Origin: Cyanobacteriota bacterium
GTDB lineage: Bacteria; Acidobacteriota; Vicinamibacteria; Vicinamibacterales; UBA2999
Assembly (NCBI GenBank): GCA_019752015.1
Contig: JAIEMQ010000006.1
Span: 357,118 to 421,117, forward strand
Direction of reading: 5' to 3'
DNA: 64,000 nt
Shown: positions 10,510-19,153 of the stretch, in pieces
How the letters are laid out: each line of letters begins with the position of its first letter
How positions within the stretch are numbered: the first letter of the stretch is position 1
Notes under the pieces: generated by a model
Told to the model about the DNA's origin: nothing
Seen by the model: the letters and a program-made list of their open reading frames with translations, nothing else
The model's database searches: none
Made by a program: the position numbers and the translations under genes

Positions 10510-10994
10510 GGCGCCTGATCCTGCGGGCGCAGATCTGGGTCGCCGATCACGTTGCGGCAATGGTGTGGATCCTGCTCGTGCTCTGGGCGCCGCCGATCGT
10601 CTTCACCGTGCTCGTCGATCTGAAGCTCGCCAACGCCGCGGGCTCGGGCTATCTGTCGCTGCGCGACCCTGGCCTGCTGTTGTCGATCATGCAGATCCTG
10701 TTGATGGCGGCGGCCCTGCCGATGATGCGGCCGCATCCCGGACGAGCGCGGCCGTTGTTGCTCGCGGCGCTCGCGGTGTGGTTCGCGCACAGCGCGTGGA
10801 CGCTTCAGATCCGGTTGCGATTGATCGGCCGCGCCGATCTGGTTTCATCCGAAACACTGGTCACGTTCGCCGCGCTGGCCGCGGCAACGGGCGTGGTGCT
10901 TGCCGTTCGCGATCGGCGGCAGCAGCTGGAAACGCCTACAGCGATCGCGACCACAGCTCCGCCACCCGCCGTCCAACAGCCAGGCACGACGTAA
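10506..10994 (+). CDS. Small integral membrane protein
   Basis: 162 aa. About four membrane spans are visible: AMVWILLVLWAPPIVFTVLV, LLLSIMQILLMAAALPMM, LLLAALAVWFAHSAW and VTFAALAAATGVVLAV. It has a short Pro/Thr-rich tail. The start ATG lies in an ATGA overlap with the gene before it. Its last 59 bp overlap the 3' end of the convergent oxidoreductase gene. I do not recognise the family; the context suggests an accessory membrane component of the polysaccharide cluster. Confidence 0.65.
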   Translation: MRRLILRAQIWVADHVAAMVWILLVLWAPPIVFTVLVDLKLANAAGSGYLSLRDPGLLLSIMQILLMAAALPMMRPHPGRARPLLLAALAVWFAHSAWTLQIRLRLIGRADLVSSETLVTFAALAAATGVVLAVRDRRQQLETPTAIATTAPPPAVQQPGTT

Positions 10995-12030
10995 GGCCGG
11001 GCGAGTCGATCCCCGCCGCCTGGAGCACGCGCGGATTCACCGTATCGCGCTGAATCAGGAAATCCGCGAACTTCTGATCGGGGCCGTGCAGCTTCGCGCG
11101 GATGCCGCTGCCGCCGGGTTGCAGATCCGACAACGTCACCCACGGCAGCAGATGTTGTGCCGGCTCAACGAACGCTTCGAGCGGGATGCGGCCGCCCTCG
11201 TAGTCGTCCTTCGATTCCTGGTAATGGATCGTCGGTCCCAGCGTTACCGATCCCCACGTGGTTTTGGCGAGATGGACGCCGAGCCCGGCACCCGATGCGT
11301 GCGGCAGGGGATAGACCAGGCCGTTCACCATCGATCGACGGGATGGTTTCAGCTCCGCGTATTCGCCGCGGCACGGGTAGATGTGAAACGGCATGCCGCC
11401 CAGCATTTCCGAAATCCTGTCGGCGTAAACACCGGCGGCATTGACAACGGTAGCGGCGACGAAGGTTTCGTGCGGCGTGGCCAGCTCGATGCCCTCTTCT
11501 GTCGCGTTCGCGCCGGTGAGCGGGCTGCCGACGACCAGCGCGACGTCGCGATCGCGGCAGAGATGTTCGAGCGCCTTGACGAGCGCTTCCGCTTCGAGGA
11601 TGCCGCTGTCCGGCGACCACAGCGCCGCCACCGCGCGCACGTTCGGTTCCTTCGACTTGATGAAGTCCGCGTCGACGAGCTCGACCGGCACGCCGTTCTC
11701 GTGCGATTTCTTGCGCAATTGTTCGAGCGCCGGGACTTCGTGATCGTCGGCGGCGATCACCAGCTTGCCGCATCGCGTATGCGGCACACGATGCTTCGGA
11801 CAAAACTCGTAGAGCAGGTCGCGGCCCTCGACGCAGAGCCGCGCCTTCAGCGAGCCGGTGGGGTAGTAGAGGCCGGCGTGTATCACGCCGGAGTTGTGCG
11901 TGCTGGTGTGGCGGCCGGGCTTCGGTTCACGCTCGAGCAGGCAGACCGACGCGCCTGCCTCGGAGAGCGCGAGGGCCGACGCCAGCCCCGTAACGCCGCC
12001 TCCGATCACTGCCACATCGACGTGGACCAT
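10936..12030 (-). CDS. lhgO: FAD-dependent oxidoreductase, L-2-hydroxyglutarate oxidase-like
   Basis: 364 aa. The N-terminal FAD-binding Rossmann motif is VAVIGGGVTGLASALALSEAG (Gly10-Gly15), followed by a stretch typical of LhgO: HTSTHNSGVIHAG-LYYPTGSLKARLC. Known members oxidise L-2-hydroxyglutarate to 2-oxoglutarate and feed electrons to the membrane quinone pool. The C-terminal conserved block (GGSGIRAKLHGPDQKFADFLI) fits the DAO-type fold, and the length is slightly below the usual about 400 aa. It stands alone on the minus strand amid plus-strand glycan genes. Its 3' end overlaps the neighbouring convergent gene by 59 bp. Family strong; exact substrate inferred. Confidence 0.85.
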   Translation of the reverse strand: MVHVDVAVIGGGVTGLASALALSEAGASVCLLEREPKPGRHTSTHNSGVIHAGLYYPTGSLKARLCVEGRDLLYEFCPKHRVPHTRCGKLVIAADDHEVPALEQLRKKSHENGVPVELVDADFIKSKEPNVRAVAALWSPDSGILEAEALVKALEHLCRDRDVALVVGSPLTGANATEEGIELATPHETFVAATVVNAAGVYADRISEMLGGMPFHIYPCRGEYAELKPSRRSMVNGLVYPLPHASGAGLGVHLAKTTWGSVTLGPTIHYQESKDDYEGGRIPLEAFVEPAQHLLPWVTLSDLQPGGSGIRAKLHGPDQKFADFLIQRDTVNPRVLQAAGIDSPGLTSCLAVGRRVAELWSRSL

Positions 12031-12042
12031 CAGTCAGTCCAC

Positions 12043-12048
12043 TATACT
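12043..12048 (+). promoter_or_regulatory. Possible -10 box (TATACT) before the GT87-like gene
   Basis: TATACT lies 11 bases before the GTG start at 12060, in the 29-bp gap between divergent genes. No clear -35 box is seen at 16-18 bp. The closeness to the start codon suggests a leaderless or nearly leaderless transcript, as at gmd. Confidence 0.3.
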
Positions 12049-12059
12049 TCGGCCTAATC

Positions 12060-13337
12060 GTGACGTCGCGGCTGCCCAGACCGATCGTGATGCTGCTGGC
12101 GGCGATCGTGATCGCCCGCGTCGCGATCGTCACCTGGCAGGCGGTCGAGCGAACGCGCGGCGACTTCTACGCGTCCATGCCCGGCGCCTACGTCGAGACG
12201 TTCAATCCGGCGCTCTGGAACAGCCCCGACATGACCGATGCGTGGGGCTATCACCGCGCCACCTACTTTCACGGCCCGACGCAGTACCTGACGCTGTATC
12301 CGCTGGCGCTGCTCGACACCTTTACAGCGATCGCCAGGGTGTTGCTGCCGCTCTATGCGGCTCTGCTGGCGCTCGCGTTCTGGTTGATGTGGAAGATCGC
12401 GACACGCCTCGGCGCCGCGAACGATCTGTTCGTGCCGCTGCTCGCGTCCACGTTCCTGTTTCTGCCCTTGTTGCAGGCCTACCTGCAACGTGAATTCGAA
12501 GTCGTCATGCTCGCGGCGCTGGCGGCGTCACTGTTTTTCCTGGTGAACGATCGCCGATCGCCGTCGGCGGCATTGATGGCCTACGTGGCCTGGTTCAAAT
12601 ACATTCCCGTCATGTTCGCCGGCTACCTGGTGCTGCGCCGCTGGTGGCGCGGGCTGGCGGTGTTCGTGCTGGTATCGGCCGCGATCGTGATCGCGTCGGA
12701 ATGGCTGTTCGGCCTGTCGCTGTTCTTCAACAACAACGTGCCGGCGCACGCCGCGAACGCCATGACCGTCTGGGGCTACGATTTTCGGCTCGACGCCACC
12801 GGCCACCTGTATGGCACCGGCTTTTGCGAAGGCTGGGTCGACACGCAGTCGTCGCTCGCCAATATCCGACATGGGTTGTGCACCATGGGATCGCGGAACG
12901 CCATCGCGCATCCGCCGCTGATCTACATCACGCTGTGCGGGCTGATCGCGGGCGCCTACCTGTTCACCCATGCCCGGCTCGAGCGGGGCGGCGGGGCTGT
13001 CGATGAACCGCGCCGTCGCGCCATCGAGTTTTCGATCGTCACCACGGTTTGCACGGTCTTCTTCTTCGGCCATTACTACTACCTGATTGCACTGACCATC
13101 CCGTTGAACATCCTCCTGGTCCTCTACGTGATCGATCGGCGGCCGAGGGCGCTGGCGCTCTGGGCGATCGCGTATGTCCTGCTCGGCGCCTTCGTCGTGC
13201 CGATCAGCCTGCTCAACCGCGCCACCGGCTACGATGTGTGGGCGATGTTCACCCGTCATTCGATCTTCTGGTACGGTGAAGTGTTGCTGATGCAGCTGCT
13301 GCTCACTGAATACCGGCGCGTGGCGGTCCGTGCCTGA
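12060..13337 (+). CDS. GT87-like membrane glycosyltransferase
   Basis: 425 aa with a GTG start and about ten membrane spans. Features of GT87/DUF2029-type mannosyltransferase-like proteins are the N-terminal span, the lumenal region around YFHGPTQYLTLYPLALLD, and the pattern FLPLLQAYLQREFEVVMLAALAASLFF followed by a Y-x-K-Y-x-P-like AWFKYIPVMFAGYLVLRRWW. These enzymes use polyprenyl-phosphate sugars on the outer face of the membrane. The stop overlaps the next gene's GTG by 8 nt. Family by architecture and these motifs; sugar not predictable. Confidence 0.75.
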   Translation: MTSRLPRPIVMLLAAIVIARVAIVTWQAVERTRGDFYASMPGAYVETFNPALWNSPDMTDAWGYHRATYFHGPTQYLTLYPLALLDTFTAIARVLLPLYAALLALAFWLMWKIATRLGAANDLFVPLLASTFLFLPLLQAYLQREFEVVMLAALAASLFFLVNDRRSPSAALMAYVAWFKYIPVMFAGYLVLRRWWRGLAVFVLVSAAIVIASEWLFGLSLFFNNNVPAHAANAMTVWGYDFRLDATGHLYGTGFCEGWVDTQSSLANIRHGLCTMGSRNAIAHPPLIYITLCGLIAGAYLFTHARLERGGGAVDEPRRRAIEFSIVTTVCTVFFFGHYYYLIALTIPLNILLVLYVIDRRPRALALWAIAYVLLGAFVVPISLLNRATGYDVWAMFTRHSIFWYGEVLLMQLLLTEYRRVAVRA

Positions 13338-14802
13338 ATTCATTGCCACGCTGTTCCTTCCGGATCTCGAGGCGGCCCGCCCCCGCCTGACCGTGTTCTA
13401 CCTCGCGGCGCTCTTCACCGCGGGGCTGGTCGCGTGGGGATATTTCTTCGCGTGGGGAGCGGCGCCGCTCGACTTCCACGACTGGTGGGACATCAACGTG
13501 CCGCGGCTGCTGTTCCTGCAGCACGCGCTGCTGAGCGGGCAATGGCCGCTGCACATGGCGGATCCGGCGTCGCTGCACGGCGTCACCGATCGCTTTCTTT
13601 CGCTGCCCGATGTGATCACGACACCGCAGACGCTGCTGCTGCTCGTGATGCCGGTATCAACGTTCGTCGTGGTCGACGTGCTGCTGTCGTATAGCGCCGG
13701 ATTCGTGGGCTTGCTGCTGCTGCGGCGGCACTTCGGCTGGTCGTTGTTCACGCTCACCGGCGTGTTCCTGCTGGTGCTCTTCAACGGACACATCCTGTCG
13801 CACTACAGCGTCGGTCACTTCACGTGGGGCTCGTACTTCCTGTTTCCGTTCGTCGCGCTGCTGATCTGCCGCTTCCTCGACGGCCACGCCACCTGGCGAT
13901 CGGTCGCCGCTTTCGCGGCATTGATCTTTTACATGGTCCTGGCCGGAGGGCAGCATCACGTCACGTGGATCTTCCTGCTGCTCGCGTTGATGATCCCGTT
14001 CTGCTGGAAGCGCGCATGGTGGCCGATCGCCGTGATCATCGCGGGCGGTTTCCTCAGCGCGGTGCGCCTGTTGCCGCCGGCGCTCGAAATCGCGTCGTTC
14101 AGGACGCACGGCCTCGTGTCGGATGTGATCGGCTATCCATCGATCACGCATCTGCTCGAATCGCTGGTTATCCTGCGCCGCGAAACTCCGGCGGCGTTCA
14201 GCGACGCGATCCCCGGCAACCTCTCGTTCTTCGATCGCTCCTTCTATGAGTTCAGCGCCTACGTTGGTGCCGCCGGGCTCGCCGTGATCGTCGTCGGGCT
14301 CTATCGCTGGTGGCGCGCCGCCGTGCCGATCTATCGCGAGCTGATCGTGCCCGTTCTCGCGATGACGATGTTCTCGATCGGCAGCGTGTATCGAATCGTG
14401 CGGTTGACGCAGGTGCCGCTGGTTGAATCCGAGCGCTACACCGCGCGCATGTTCAGCCTGCCGTTGACGCTGATGATCATCATCGGCGCAGTGGAGATCG
14501 ACGGTTACCTCAAGCGCGCATCGATCACGGTGTGGCAGCGGGTGCTGGCGCTCGCGGCGCTGGTGGCCGTTGCCGTGGACATCAGCGCGGGCCTGCGGTT
14601 GTGGCGCGTCGTGATCTCGTCGGCGATGTTCGGTCATGGCCGCATCGACCCGGCCACGGCCGCGATCGGCAATCACGCCGACCCGCTCTACACCATCACG
14701 GTGCTTGCGGGCCTTGCGTCGACCGTGATCACCGCCGCCGTGCTGGCCGTGTTGGTGTCCCGTGAGCGGGTTGCGGAAGCACCGCCCGGGCATGTACCAT
14801 AG
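13330..14802 (+). CDS. Polytopic membrane protein, putative glycosyltransferase
   Basis: 490 aa, GTG start overlapping the GT87-like gene by 8 nt. About eleven membrane spans are present. The first lumenal loop contains DFHDWWDINVPRLLFLQHAL and LPDVITTPQTLLLLVMPVSTF; acidic pairs in this position are typical of GT-C fold transferases. The middle contains GGQHHVTWIFLLLALMIPF. No exact family is recognised. It is the last membrane gene before the sugar-nucleotide block and most likely takes part in transfer or export of the glycan. Confidence 0.7.
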   Translation: MPEFIATLFLPDLEAARPRLTVFYLAALFTAGLVAWGYFFAWGAAPLDFHDWWDINVPRLLFLQHALLSGQWPLHMADPASLHGVTDRFLSLPDVITTPQTLLLLVMPVSTFVVVDVLLSYSAGFVGLLLLRRHFGWSLFTLTGVFLLVLFNGHILSHYSVGHFTWGSYFLFPFVALLICRFLDGHATWRSVAAFAALIFYMVLAGGQHHVTWIFLLLALMIPFCWKRAWWPIAVIIAGGFLSAVRLLPPALEIASFRTHGLVSDVIGYPSITHLLESLVILRRETPAAFSDAIPGNLSFFDRSFYEFSAYVGAAGLAVIVVGLYRWWRAAVPIYRELIVPVLAMTMFSIGSVYRIVRLTQVPLVESERYTARMFSLPLTLMIIIGAVEIDGYLKRASITVWQRVLALAALVAVAVDISAGLRLWRVVISSAMFGHGRIDPATAAIGNHADPLYTITVLAGLASTVITAAVLAVLVSRERVAEAPPGHVP

Positions 14803-14809
14803 ACGTTTT

Positions 14810-15922
14810 GTGACAGTTCCTTTGCTCGATCTCAACGCACAGTACGTCCCGTTGCGTCAGGCATTGCTCGATGCCGTGACGCGCGTCTGCGACAGCCAGC
14901 GGTTTATCGGCGGCCCCGAAGTCGAAGGGCTCGAGCGCGAGCTCTGCGAGACGCTGTCGTATCCGCACGCCATCGGCCTGTCGTCGGGTACGGACGCCGT
15001 CCTGGCGGCGCTGATGGCGCTCGACATCGGACCGGGCGACGAAGTCATCACGCCGACCTATTCGTTTTTCGCGACCGCCGGCTGCGTGGTGCGCGTCGGC
15101 GCCAAGCCGGTGCTCGTCGATAGCGAGCCGGGCACGTTCAACATCGATACGAAGGCGGCGATCGCCGCGATCACGCCGCGTACCAGGGCGATCATTCCGG
15201 TGCACCTCTTCGGACAATCGGCGGAGATGGCGCCGATCATGGACGCGGCGAACCAGCGCGGCATCCACGTGATCGAGGACGCGGCACAGGCTATCGGCTG
15301 CACGTATCACGGCCGGCAGGTCGGCACCATCGGCGCGGTTGGCTGCTTTTCTTTTTTTCCTAGCAAGAATCTCGGCGCCTTCGGCGACGCCGGTTTCGTC
15401 ACGGCCACCGATGCGGCGATCGCAAAGAAGCTGCGGCTGATTCGCACGCACGGCATGGAGCCGAAGTATTACCACCACATTGTCGGCGCCAACTTCCGCA
15501 TCGACGCGATTCAGGCGGCGGTGCTGCGCGTCAAGCTGCCGAAGCTGGCCGGCTGGACGGAAGGACGGCAGCGCAATGCGAAGCGCTATCGCAAGCTGTT
15601 CGCGGACGCGGCGCTGAGCGAAGTCGTGTTGCCGGTCGAAGCGCCGGAGCGCACGCACATCTACAACCAGTTCGTGATTCGCGTCCCGAAGCGGGACCAG
15701 CTCAAAGCGCACCTCGATGCGAATCGCATCGGCACCGAAGTGTATTACCCGGTGCCGTTTCACCTGCAGGAATGCTTCAAGGATCTCGGCTACCAGAAGG
15801 GCTCGTTCCCTGAAGCCGAGGCCGCCGCCAACGACTCACTTGCGCTGCCAATTTATCCGGAGCTGACCGAGGCGCAACAAGCCGCGGTCGTCGGCGCAAT
15901 CAGAACTTTTTATCGCGGATAA
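14810..15922 (+). CDS. DegT/DnrJ/EryC1 aminotransferase (WbpE/FdtB-like)
   Basis: 370 aa from the GTG at 14810. In-frame starts at 14762 (GTG) and 14792 (ATG) would overlap the previous gene; 14810 places VTVPLLDLNAQY at the N-terminus, as in relatives. The PLP lysine is in FFPSKNLGAFGDAG (Lys186) and the pyridine-binding Asp is in HVIEDAAQAIG. The P-S-K-N-L-G context groups it with WbpE/FdtB-type enzymes that aminate 3-keto sugars rather than with ArnB. It is followed after 7 bp by a WbpA-type dehydrogenase. A 3-amino uronic acid route (as in UDP-ManNAc3NAcA synthesis) is therefore possible, although the WbpB and WbpD partners are not in view. Confidence 0.9.
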   Translation: MTVPLLDLNAQYVPLRQALLDAVTRVCDSQRFIGGPEVEGLERELCETLSYPHAIGLSSGTDAVLAALMALDIGPGDEVITPTYSFFATAGCVVRVGAKPVLVDSEPGTFNIDTKAAIAAITPRTRAIIPVHLFGQSAEMAPIMDAANQRGIHVIEDAAQAIGCTYHGRQVGTIGAVGCFSFFPSKNLGAFGDAGFVTATDAAIAKKLRLIRTHGMEPKYYHHIVGANFRIDAIQAAVLRVKLPKLAGWTEGRQRNAKRYRKLFADAALSEVVLPVEAPERTHIYNQFVIRVPKRDQLKAHLDANRIGTEVYYPVPFHLQECFKDLGYQKGSFPEAEAAANDSLALPIYPELTEAQQAAVVGAIRTFYRG

Positions 15923-15929
15923 CAGACGA

Positions 15930-17222
15930 ATGGAATTGCTGAAAAGGATCGAGGGCAAGCAGGCGAAGTTGGGCGTGATCGGACTCGGCTACGTCGGCTT
16001 GCCGCTCGCCGTCGAATTCGCGCGCGCCGGCTACGGCGTGATCGGCTACGACGTCGACGAGCGCAAGGTGAAGGAGCTGATGGCGGGACGCAGCTACATT
16101 CCAGACGTCCCGTCCGAGCATCTCGCCGAAGTCGTCAACAACGGCAAGTTCGTCGCGACCACCGATCCCAGGCGCCTTGCCGATGCCGACATCATCGACA
16201 TCTGCGTGCCGACGCCGCTGCGCAAGACCAAGGACCCGGACATGACTTACGTGGTCCAGGCCGTGGATGCAGTCGCCGCGGTCCTTCGCAAGGGTCAGCT
16301 CATCATTCTCGAGTCGACGACCTATCCGGGGACGACGGTGGAAGTGGTGCAGCCGACGCTGGCCGCGAAGGGATTCAAGCCGGGCACCGATTTCTATCTC
16401 GCGTTCTCGCCCGAGCGCGTCGATCCGGGCAACCCGCAATATCAAACCAAGAATATTCCGAAGGTTGTCGGCGGTATTAACGAAGAGAGCACCAAAGCGG
16501 CGGTCGCGTTTTACTCGCAGGTCATGGACACGGTGATCCCGGTGAGCTCGCCGAGCGTCGCCGAAATGGTCAAGCTCCTCGAGAACACCTTCCGCGCGGT
16601 CAACATCGGGTTGGTCAACGAGCTCGCGCTGATGTGCCACCGCATGGGACTCGATGTGTGGGAAGTGATCGACGCCGCCAAGACCAAGCCGTTCGGCTTC
16701 ATGCCGTTCTATCCCGGCCCCGGCCTCGGCGGCCACTGCATCCCGATCGATCCGTTTTATCTGTCGTGGAAGGCGCGGCAGTACAACTTCGAAGCGCGCT
16801 TCATCGAGCTGGCCGGCGTCGTCAACGGCGCCATGCCGGAGTTCGTGGTGCAGCGCATCATCGACGCGCTCAACTCGCAGAAGAAGTCGCTCAACGGATC
16901 GCGCGTGCACGTGATCGGCGTCGCTTACAAGCGCGACGTCAACGACCTGCGTGAATCACCGGCGCTCGAAGTGCTCGAGCTGCTGGCGCATCGCGGCGCG
17001 ACCGTCAGCTACACGGATCCATATGTGCCCGAGTTCAAGCACGCGCACCTCGATCTCAAGAGCGTGCCGGAGAAGTCGATGCACGACGGCGTCGACTGCG
17101 GCGTGATCATCACCGACCACAAGGTGTTCGATTACCCGGCGATGGTCCGCAACTTCAAGCTGCTCGTCGACACGCGCAACGCGCTGAAGGGCGTCACGCG
17201 CGACAGTGTCTTCAAGCTGTAA
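15930..17222 (+). CDS. wbpA: UDP-N-acetylglucosamine 6-dehydrogenase type nucleotide-sugar dehydrogenase
   Basis: 430 aa, the usual length of the UDP-Glc/GDP-Man dehydrogenase family. NAD-binding motif: GVIGLGYVGLPLAVEFA. The conserved ESTTYPGTT, FSPERVDPGN and the catalytic cysteine in GGHCIPIDPFYL (Cys270) are intact. VGVAYKRDVNDLRESPA-type C-terminal sequence (seen as VAYKRDVNDLRESPA) is present. The combination of YPGTT and PERVDPGN is characteristic of the WbpA/WbpO/TviB group, which oxidises UDP-HexNAc to the uronic acid with two NAD+. The TAATG junction overlaps the next start by 1 nt. Assignment to UDP-GlcNAc rather than UDP-GalNAc is tentative. Confidence 0.88.
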   Translation: MELLKRIEGKQAKLGVIGLGYVGLPLAVEFARAGYGVIGYDVDERKVKELMAGRSYIPDVPSEHLAEVVNNGKFVATTDPRRLADADIIDICVPTPLRKTKDPDMTYVVQAVDAVAAVLRKGQLIILESTTYPGTTVEVVQPTLAAKGFKPGTDFYLAFSPERVDPGNPQYQTKNIPKVVGGINEESTKAAVAFYSQVMDTVIPVSSPSVAEMVKLLENTFRAVNIGLVNELALMCHRMGLDVWEVIDAAKTKPFGFMPFYPGPGLGGHCIPIDPFYLSWKARQYNFEARFIELAGVVNGAMPEFVVQRIIDALNSQKKSLNGSRVHVIGVAYKRDVNDLRESPALEVLELLAHRGATVSYTDPYVPEFKHAHLDLKSVPEKSMHDGVDCGVIITDHKVFDYPAMVRNFKLLVDTRNALKGVTRDSVFKL

Positions 17223-17752
17223 TGAATTACACGCCGTTGAAGATTCCCGGCGTCTGGGTGATCGACATCACGCCGATCACCGACTCGCGGGGGTTCTTCG
17301 CCATGACGTGGCTGCCCGAGGAGCTCCGCCAGCGCGGCATGAACCCGGCGCTGGCCCAGTGCAATCTCGCCTTCAACCACAAGCGCGGCACTCTTCGCGG
17401 CATGCACTTTCAGACCGCGCCTCACGCGCAGGCCAAGATCGTCCGTGCCACCCGCGGCGCGCTGCTCGACGTGATCGTCGATCTGCGCGAGGACTCGCCG
17501 ACGTTCAAGCAGTGGGACGCCGTTGAGCTGACCGCGGACAACCGGCGCATGCTCTACATGCCCGAGGGCATCGCGCACGGCTACATCACGCTGACCGACA
17601 ACACCGAGGCGTATTACCACGCGTCGTCGCCGTGGGTGAGACCGGCGGAGTCGGGCGTGCGCTGGGATGATCCGGCCTTCAACATCGACTGGCCGTTCGA
17701 ACCCACCGTGATCTCCGAAAAGGACGCCGCTTGGCCGGCCTTCGGGCATTAG
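17222..17752 (+). CDS. rfbC: dTDP-4-dehydrorhamnose 3,5-epimerase family protein
   Basis: 176 aa cupin-fold enzyme of the RmlC family. It epimerises C3/C5 of dTDP-4-keto-6-deoxyglucose on the way to dTDP-L-rhamnose. Seen: ITPITDSRGFFAMTW (D-x-R-G-F-F), CNLAFNHKRGTLRGMHFQ with the catalytic-base histidine at position 62, and MLYMPEGIAHGYITL near the substrate pocket. The usual L-R-G-L-H-Y-Q is L-R-G-M-H-F-Q here. No rfbA, rfbB or rfbD is adjacent, so the rest of the rhamnose pathway, if any, is elsewhere, or this member acts on another keto-sugar. Its ATG overlaps the wbpA-like stop by 1 nt. Confidence 0.88.
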   Translation: MNYTPLKIPGVWVIDITPITDSRGFFAMTWLPEELRQRGMNPALAQCNLAFNHKRGTLRGMHFQTAPHAQAKIVRATRGALLDVIVDLREDSPTFKQWDAVELTADNRRMLYMPEGIAHGYITLTDNTEAYYHASSPWVRPAESGVRWDDPAFNIDWPFEPTVISEKDAAWPAFGH

Positions 17753-17769
17753 GCATGGCCGGCCAACCT

Positions 17770-17792
17770 CGCCGTAGCTTTAGCGAAGGCGG
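17770..17792. repeat. Family B hairpin repeat (CGCC-GTAGC...GCGAAG-GCGG)
   Basis: CGCCGTAGC-TTTA-GCGAAGGCGG lies in the 27-bp gap between the epimerase and the convergent GT9 gene. The arms CGCC/GGCG pair and the inner GTAGC...GCGAAG core is shared with other copies in the window. It sits at a convergent gene end and could act in termination. Confidence 0.7.
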
Positions 17793-19126
17793 GCGCTGAG
17801 AGCTGACTTCACCGCATCAAACACTTCGTCGACGGTGATCGACTGCATGCAGACGTTGTTGCGGCACGGCGACAGGCGATGGTTGAACACGCTCACGCAC
17901 GGACTGCACGCCAGCTCCTTCCAGATCACCGTCGTCGCCGGCGCCCCGGGGCCCCCGCCGCGCGGACTTTGCGCGGTGGGGTGGGCTAACGGACCGAACA
18001 GGCGCGGCGTCTCCGGACCGAACAACACGATCGCGTGCACGGGCGTCAGCGACGCGAAGTGTCCAGGGCCGCTGTCGTTGGTGACCAGCACGTCGGCCAG
18101 CGAGTAGAGCGTCAGCAGCTCCGGCAGCGTGGTCTGGCCGGCCACTGATTTCACGCGCGTGGAATTGAGCGCCGCCGATAACGCATCGGCGGCCTCGCGT
18201 TCGGACGGCGCGCCGGTCAGGACGATTTGCGATCCGGGATAGCTGCTGAGAATTCGCCGCGCCAGATCGCCGAATCGCGACGTCTCCCATTTCCGCAGCG
18301 GCAGCAGATCGCTGGCGTTTGGATTCAGGACGACGATGGGACCGGTTGGCGATCCGAGACGCTGCCGCATCGCCGCCACGTCGGCTGCCGTGGGCGTGAA
18401 AGCCGGCGGCGCGGTTGGCGACGTCGACCGGATTCGCTCCAGCGGCACTTTCAACAGCGGCTCGTCGAGCGAGCCTGTCTCGCCGAAGCTCGCGCGTGTG
18501 TCAGCGAGCGAAGGCGGGTTGAGCGCCGCTTCCACCAGCACCGAGTACTGCAGCGAAATGTGCAGCTGCGGCAGATACTGAATCCGGTGCGTCATCAGGT
18601 TGCCGCGATACGGCAGCTCGCCGGTGAATCGATGCAGGCCGACGCGAATCGCCGCTCCCGTGAGGAACGCGAAGATCGCCGACGCCCGGGAGAAAAACTC
18701 CATGTCGATCACGGTGTCGATGCCATGGCGTCGAACCGCCAACGCCGCTTCGAGGAAGTCGACCACGAACGTGGTCAACGCCTTGTCGCGGATGCTGATG
18801 ACGTTGGCGGCGGGCACCGTGCCGATCACGTCGAGGATCGCGCGGTTGCTTTCGAAGACGCAGAAGTAGACGTTGTCCCGGCCAACCGCGCGCGTTGCCC
18901 GCGCGATCGCGTCCTGCGCGAGCACGGTCGCGCCCTGCTCGATGAACTTCAAAAAAAGGATCTTTCGCGGGGCGGCCGCCTTGCCAGCCGACTTGTCCGC
19001 CGTAGCCTTGGCGAAGGCGGAAGCCGCGGAACTGATCGTGCGGCGAAGGCGGGCGCCGAAGGTCAGCAGCGCGCAGGCCGGGACGCCAAGCCAGTAGTCG
19101 AGAAAGCGAATCGTCGTCGCGCGCAT
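17780..19126 (-). CDS. Glycosyltransferase family 9 (heptosyltransferase-like)
   Basis: 448 aa, longer than the usual about 350. The N-terminal ILFLKFIEQGATVLAQDAI, the GxP-type central segment PIVVLNPNASDLLPLRKW, and the C-terminal DVLVTNDSGPGHFASL followed by IVLFGPETP are the classic ADP-heptose:LPS heptosyltransferase signatures. It likely adds a core sugar during glycolipid synthesis at the inner membrane. Two stretches look like in-frame insertions of dispersed hairpin repeats: residues 36-50 (SAFAKATADKSAGKA, encoded by the repeat at 18996-19021) and about 204-218 (ASFGETGSL region, repeat at 18474-18517). Both lie outside the catalytic motifs. Family firm; sugar specificity unknown. 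Confidence 0.88.
   Translation of the reverse strand: MRATTIRFLDYWLGVPACALLTFGARLRRTISSAASAFAKATADKSAGKAAAPRKILFLKFIEQGATVLAQDAIARATRAVGRDNVYFCVFESNRAILDVIGTVPAANVISIRDKALTTFVVDFLEAALAVRRHGIDTVIDMEFFSRASAIFAFLTGAAIRVGLHRFTGELPYRGNLMTHRIQYLPQLHISLQYSVLVEAALNPPSLADTRASFGETGSLDEPLLKVPLERIRSTSPTAPPAFTPTAADVAAMRQRLGSPTGPIVVLNPNASDLLPLRKWETSRFGDLARRILSSYPGSQIVLTGAPSEREAADALSAALNSTRVKSVAGQTTLPELLTLYSLADVLVTNDSGPGHFASLTPVHAIVLFGPETPRLFGPLAHPTAQSPRGGGPGAPATTVIWKELACSPCVSVFNHRLSPCRNNVCMQSITVDEVFDAVKSALSARLR
18474..18517. repeat. Family B hairpin repeat, long variant, inside the GT9 gene
   Basis: CTGTCTCGCCGAAGCTCG followed by a short spacer and GCGAGCGAAGGCGG. The outer CGCC/GGCG and inner GCTCG/CGAGC arms pair. 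A near copy with the same flanks occurs at 49878-49918 inside the CCA-adding-type gene, although the host genes are unrelated. Confidence 0.7.
18996..19021. repeat. Family B hairpin repeat inside the GT9 gene
   Basis: TCCGCC-GTAGCCTTGGCGAA-GGCGGA, with six-base outer arms that pair perfectly. In the GT9 frame it encodes the low-complexity peptide SAFAKATADK, absent from the family core. The same core with different, still complementary, arms occurs elsewhere in the window. Confidence 0.75.
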
Positions 19127-19153
19127 GAAAGGCGGGGATGCGACGGAATGAAA

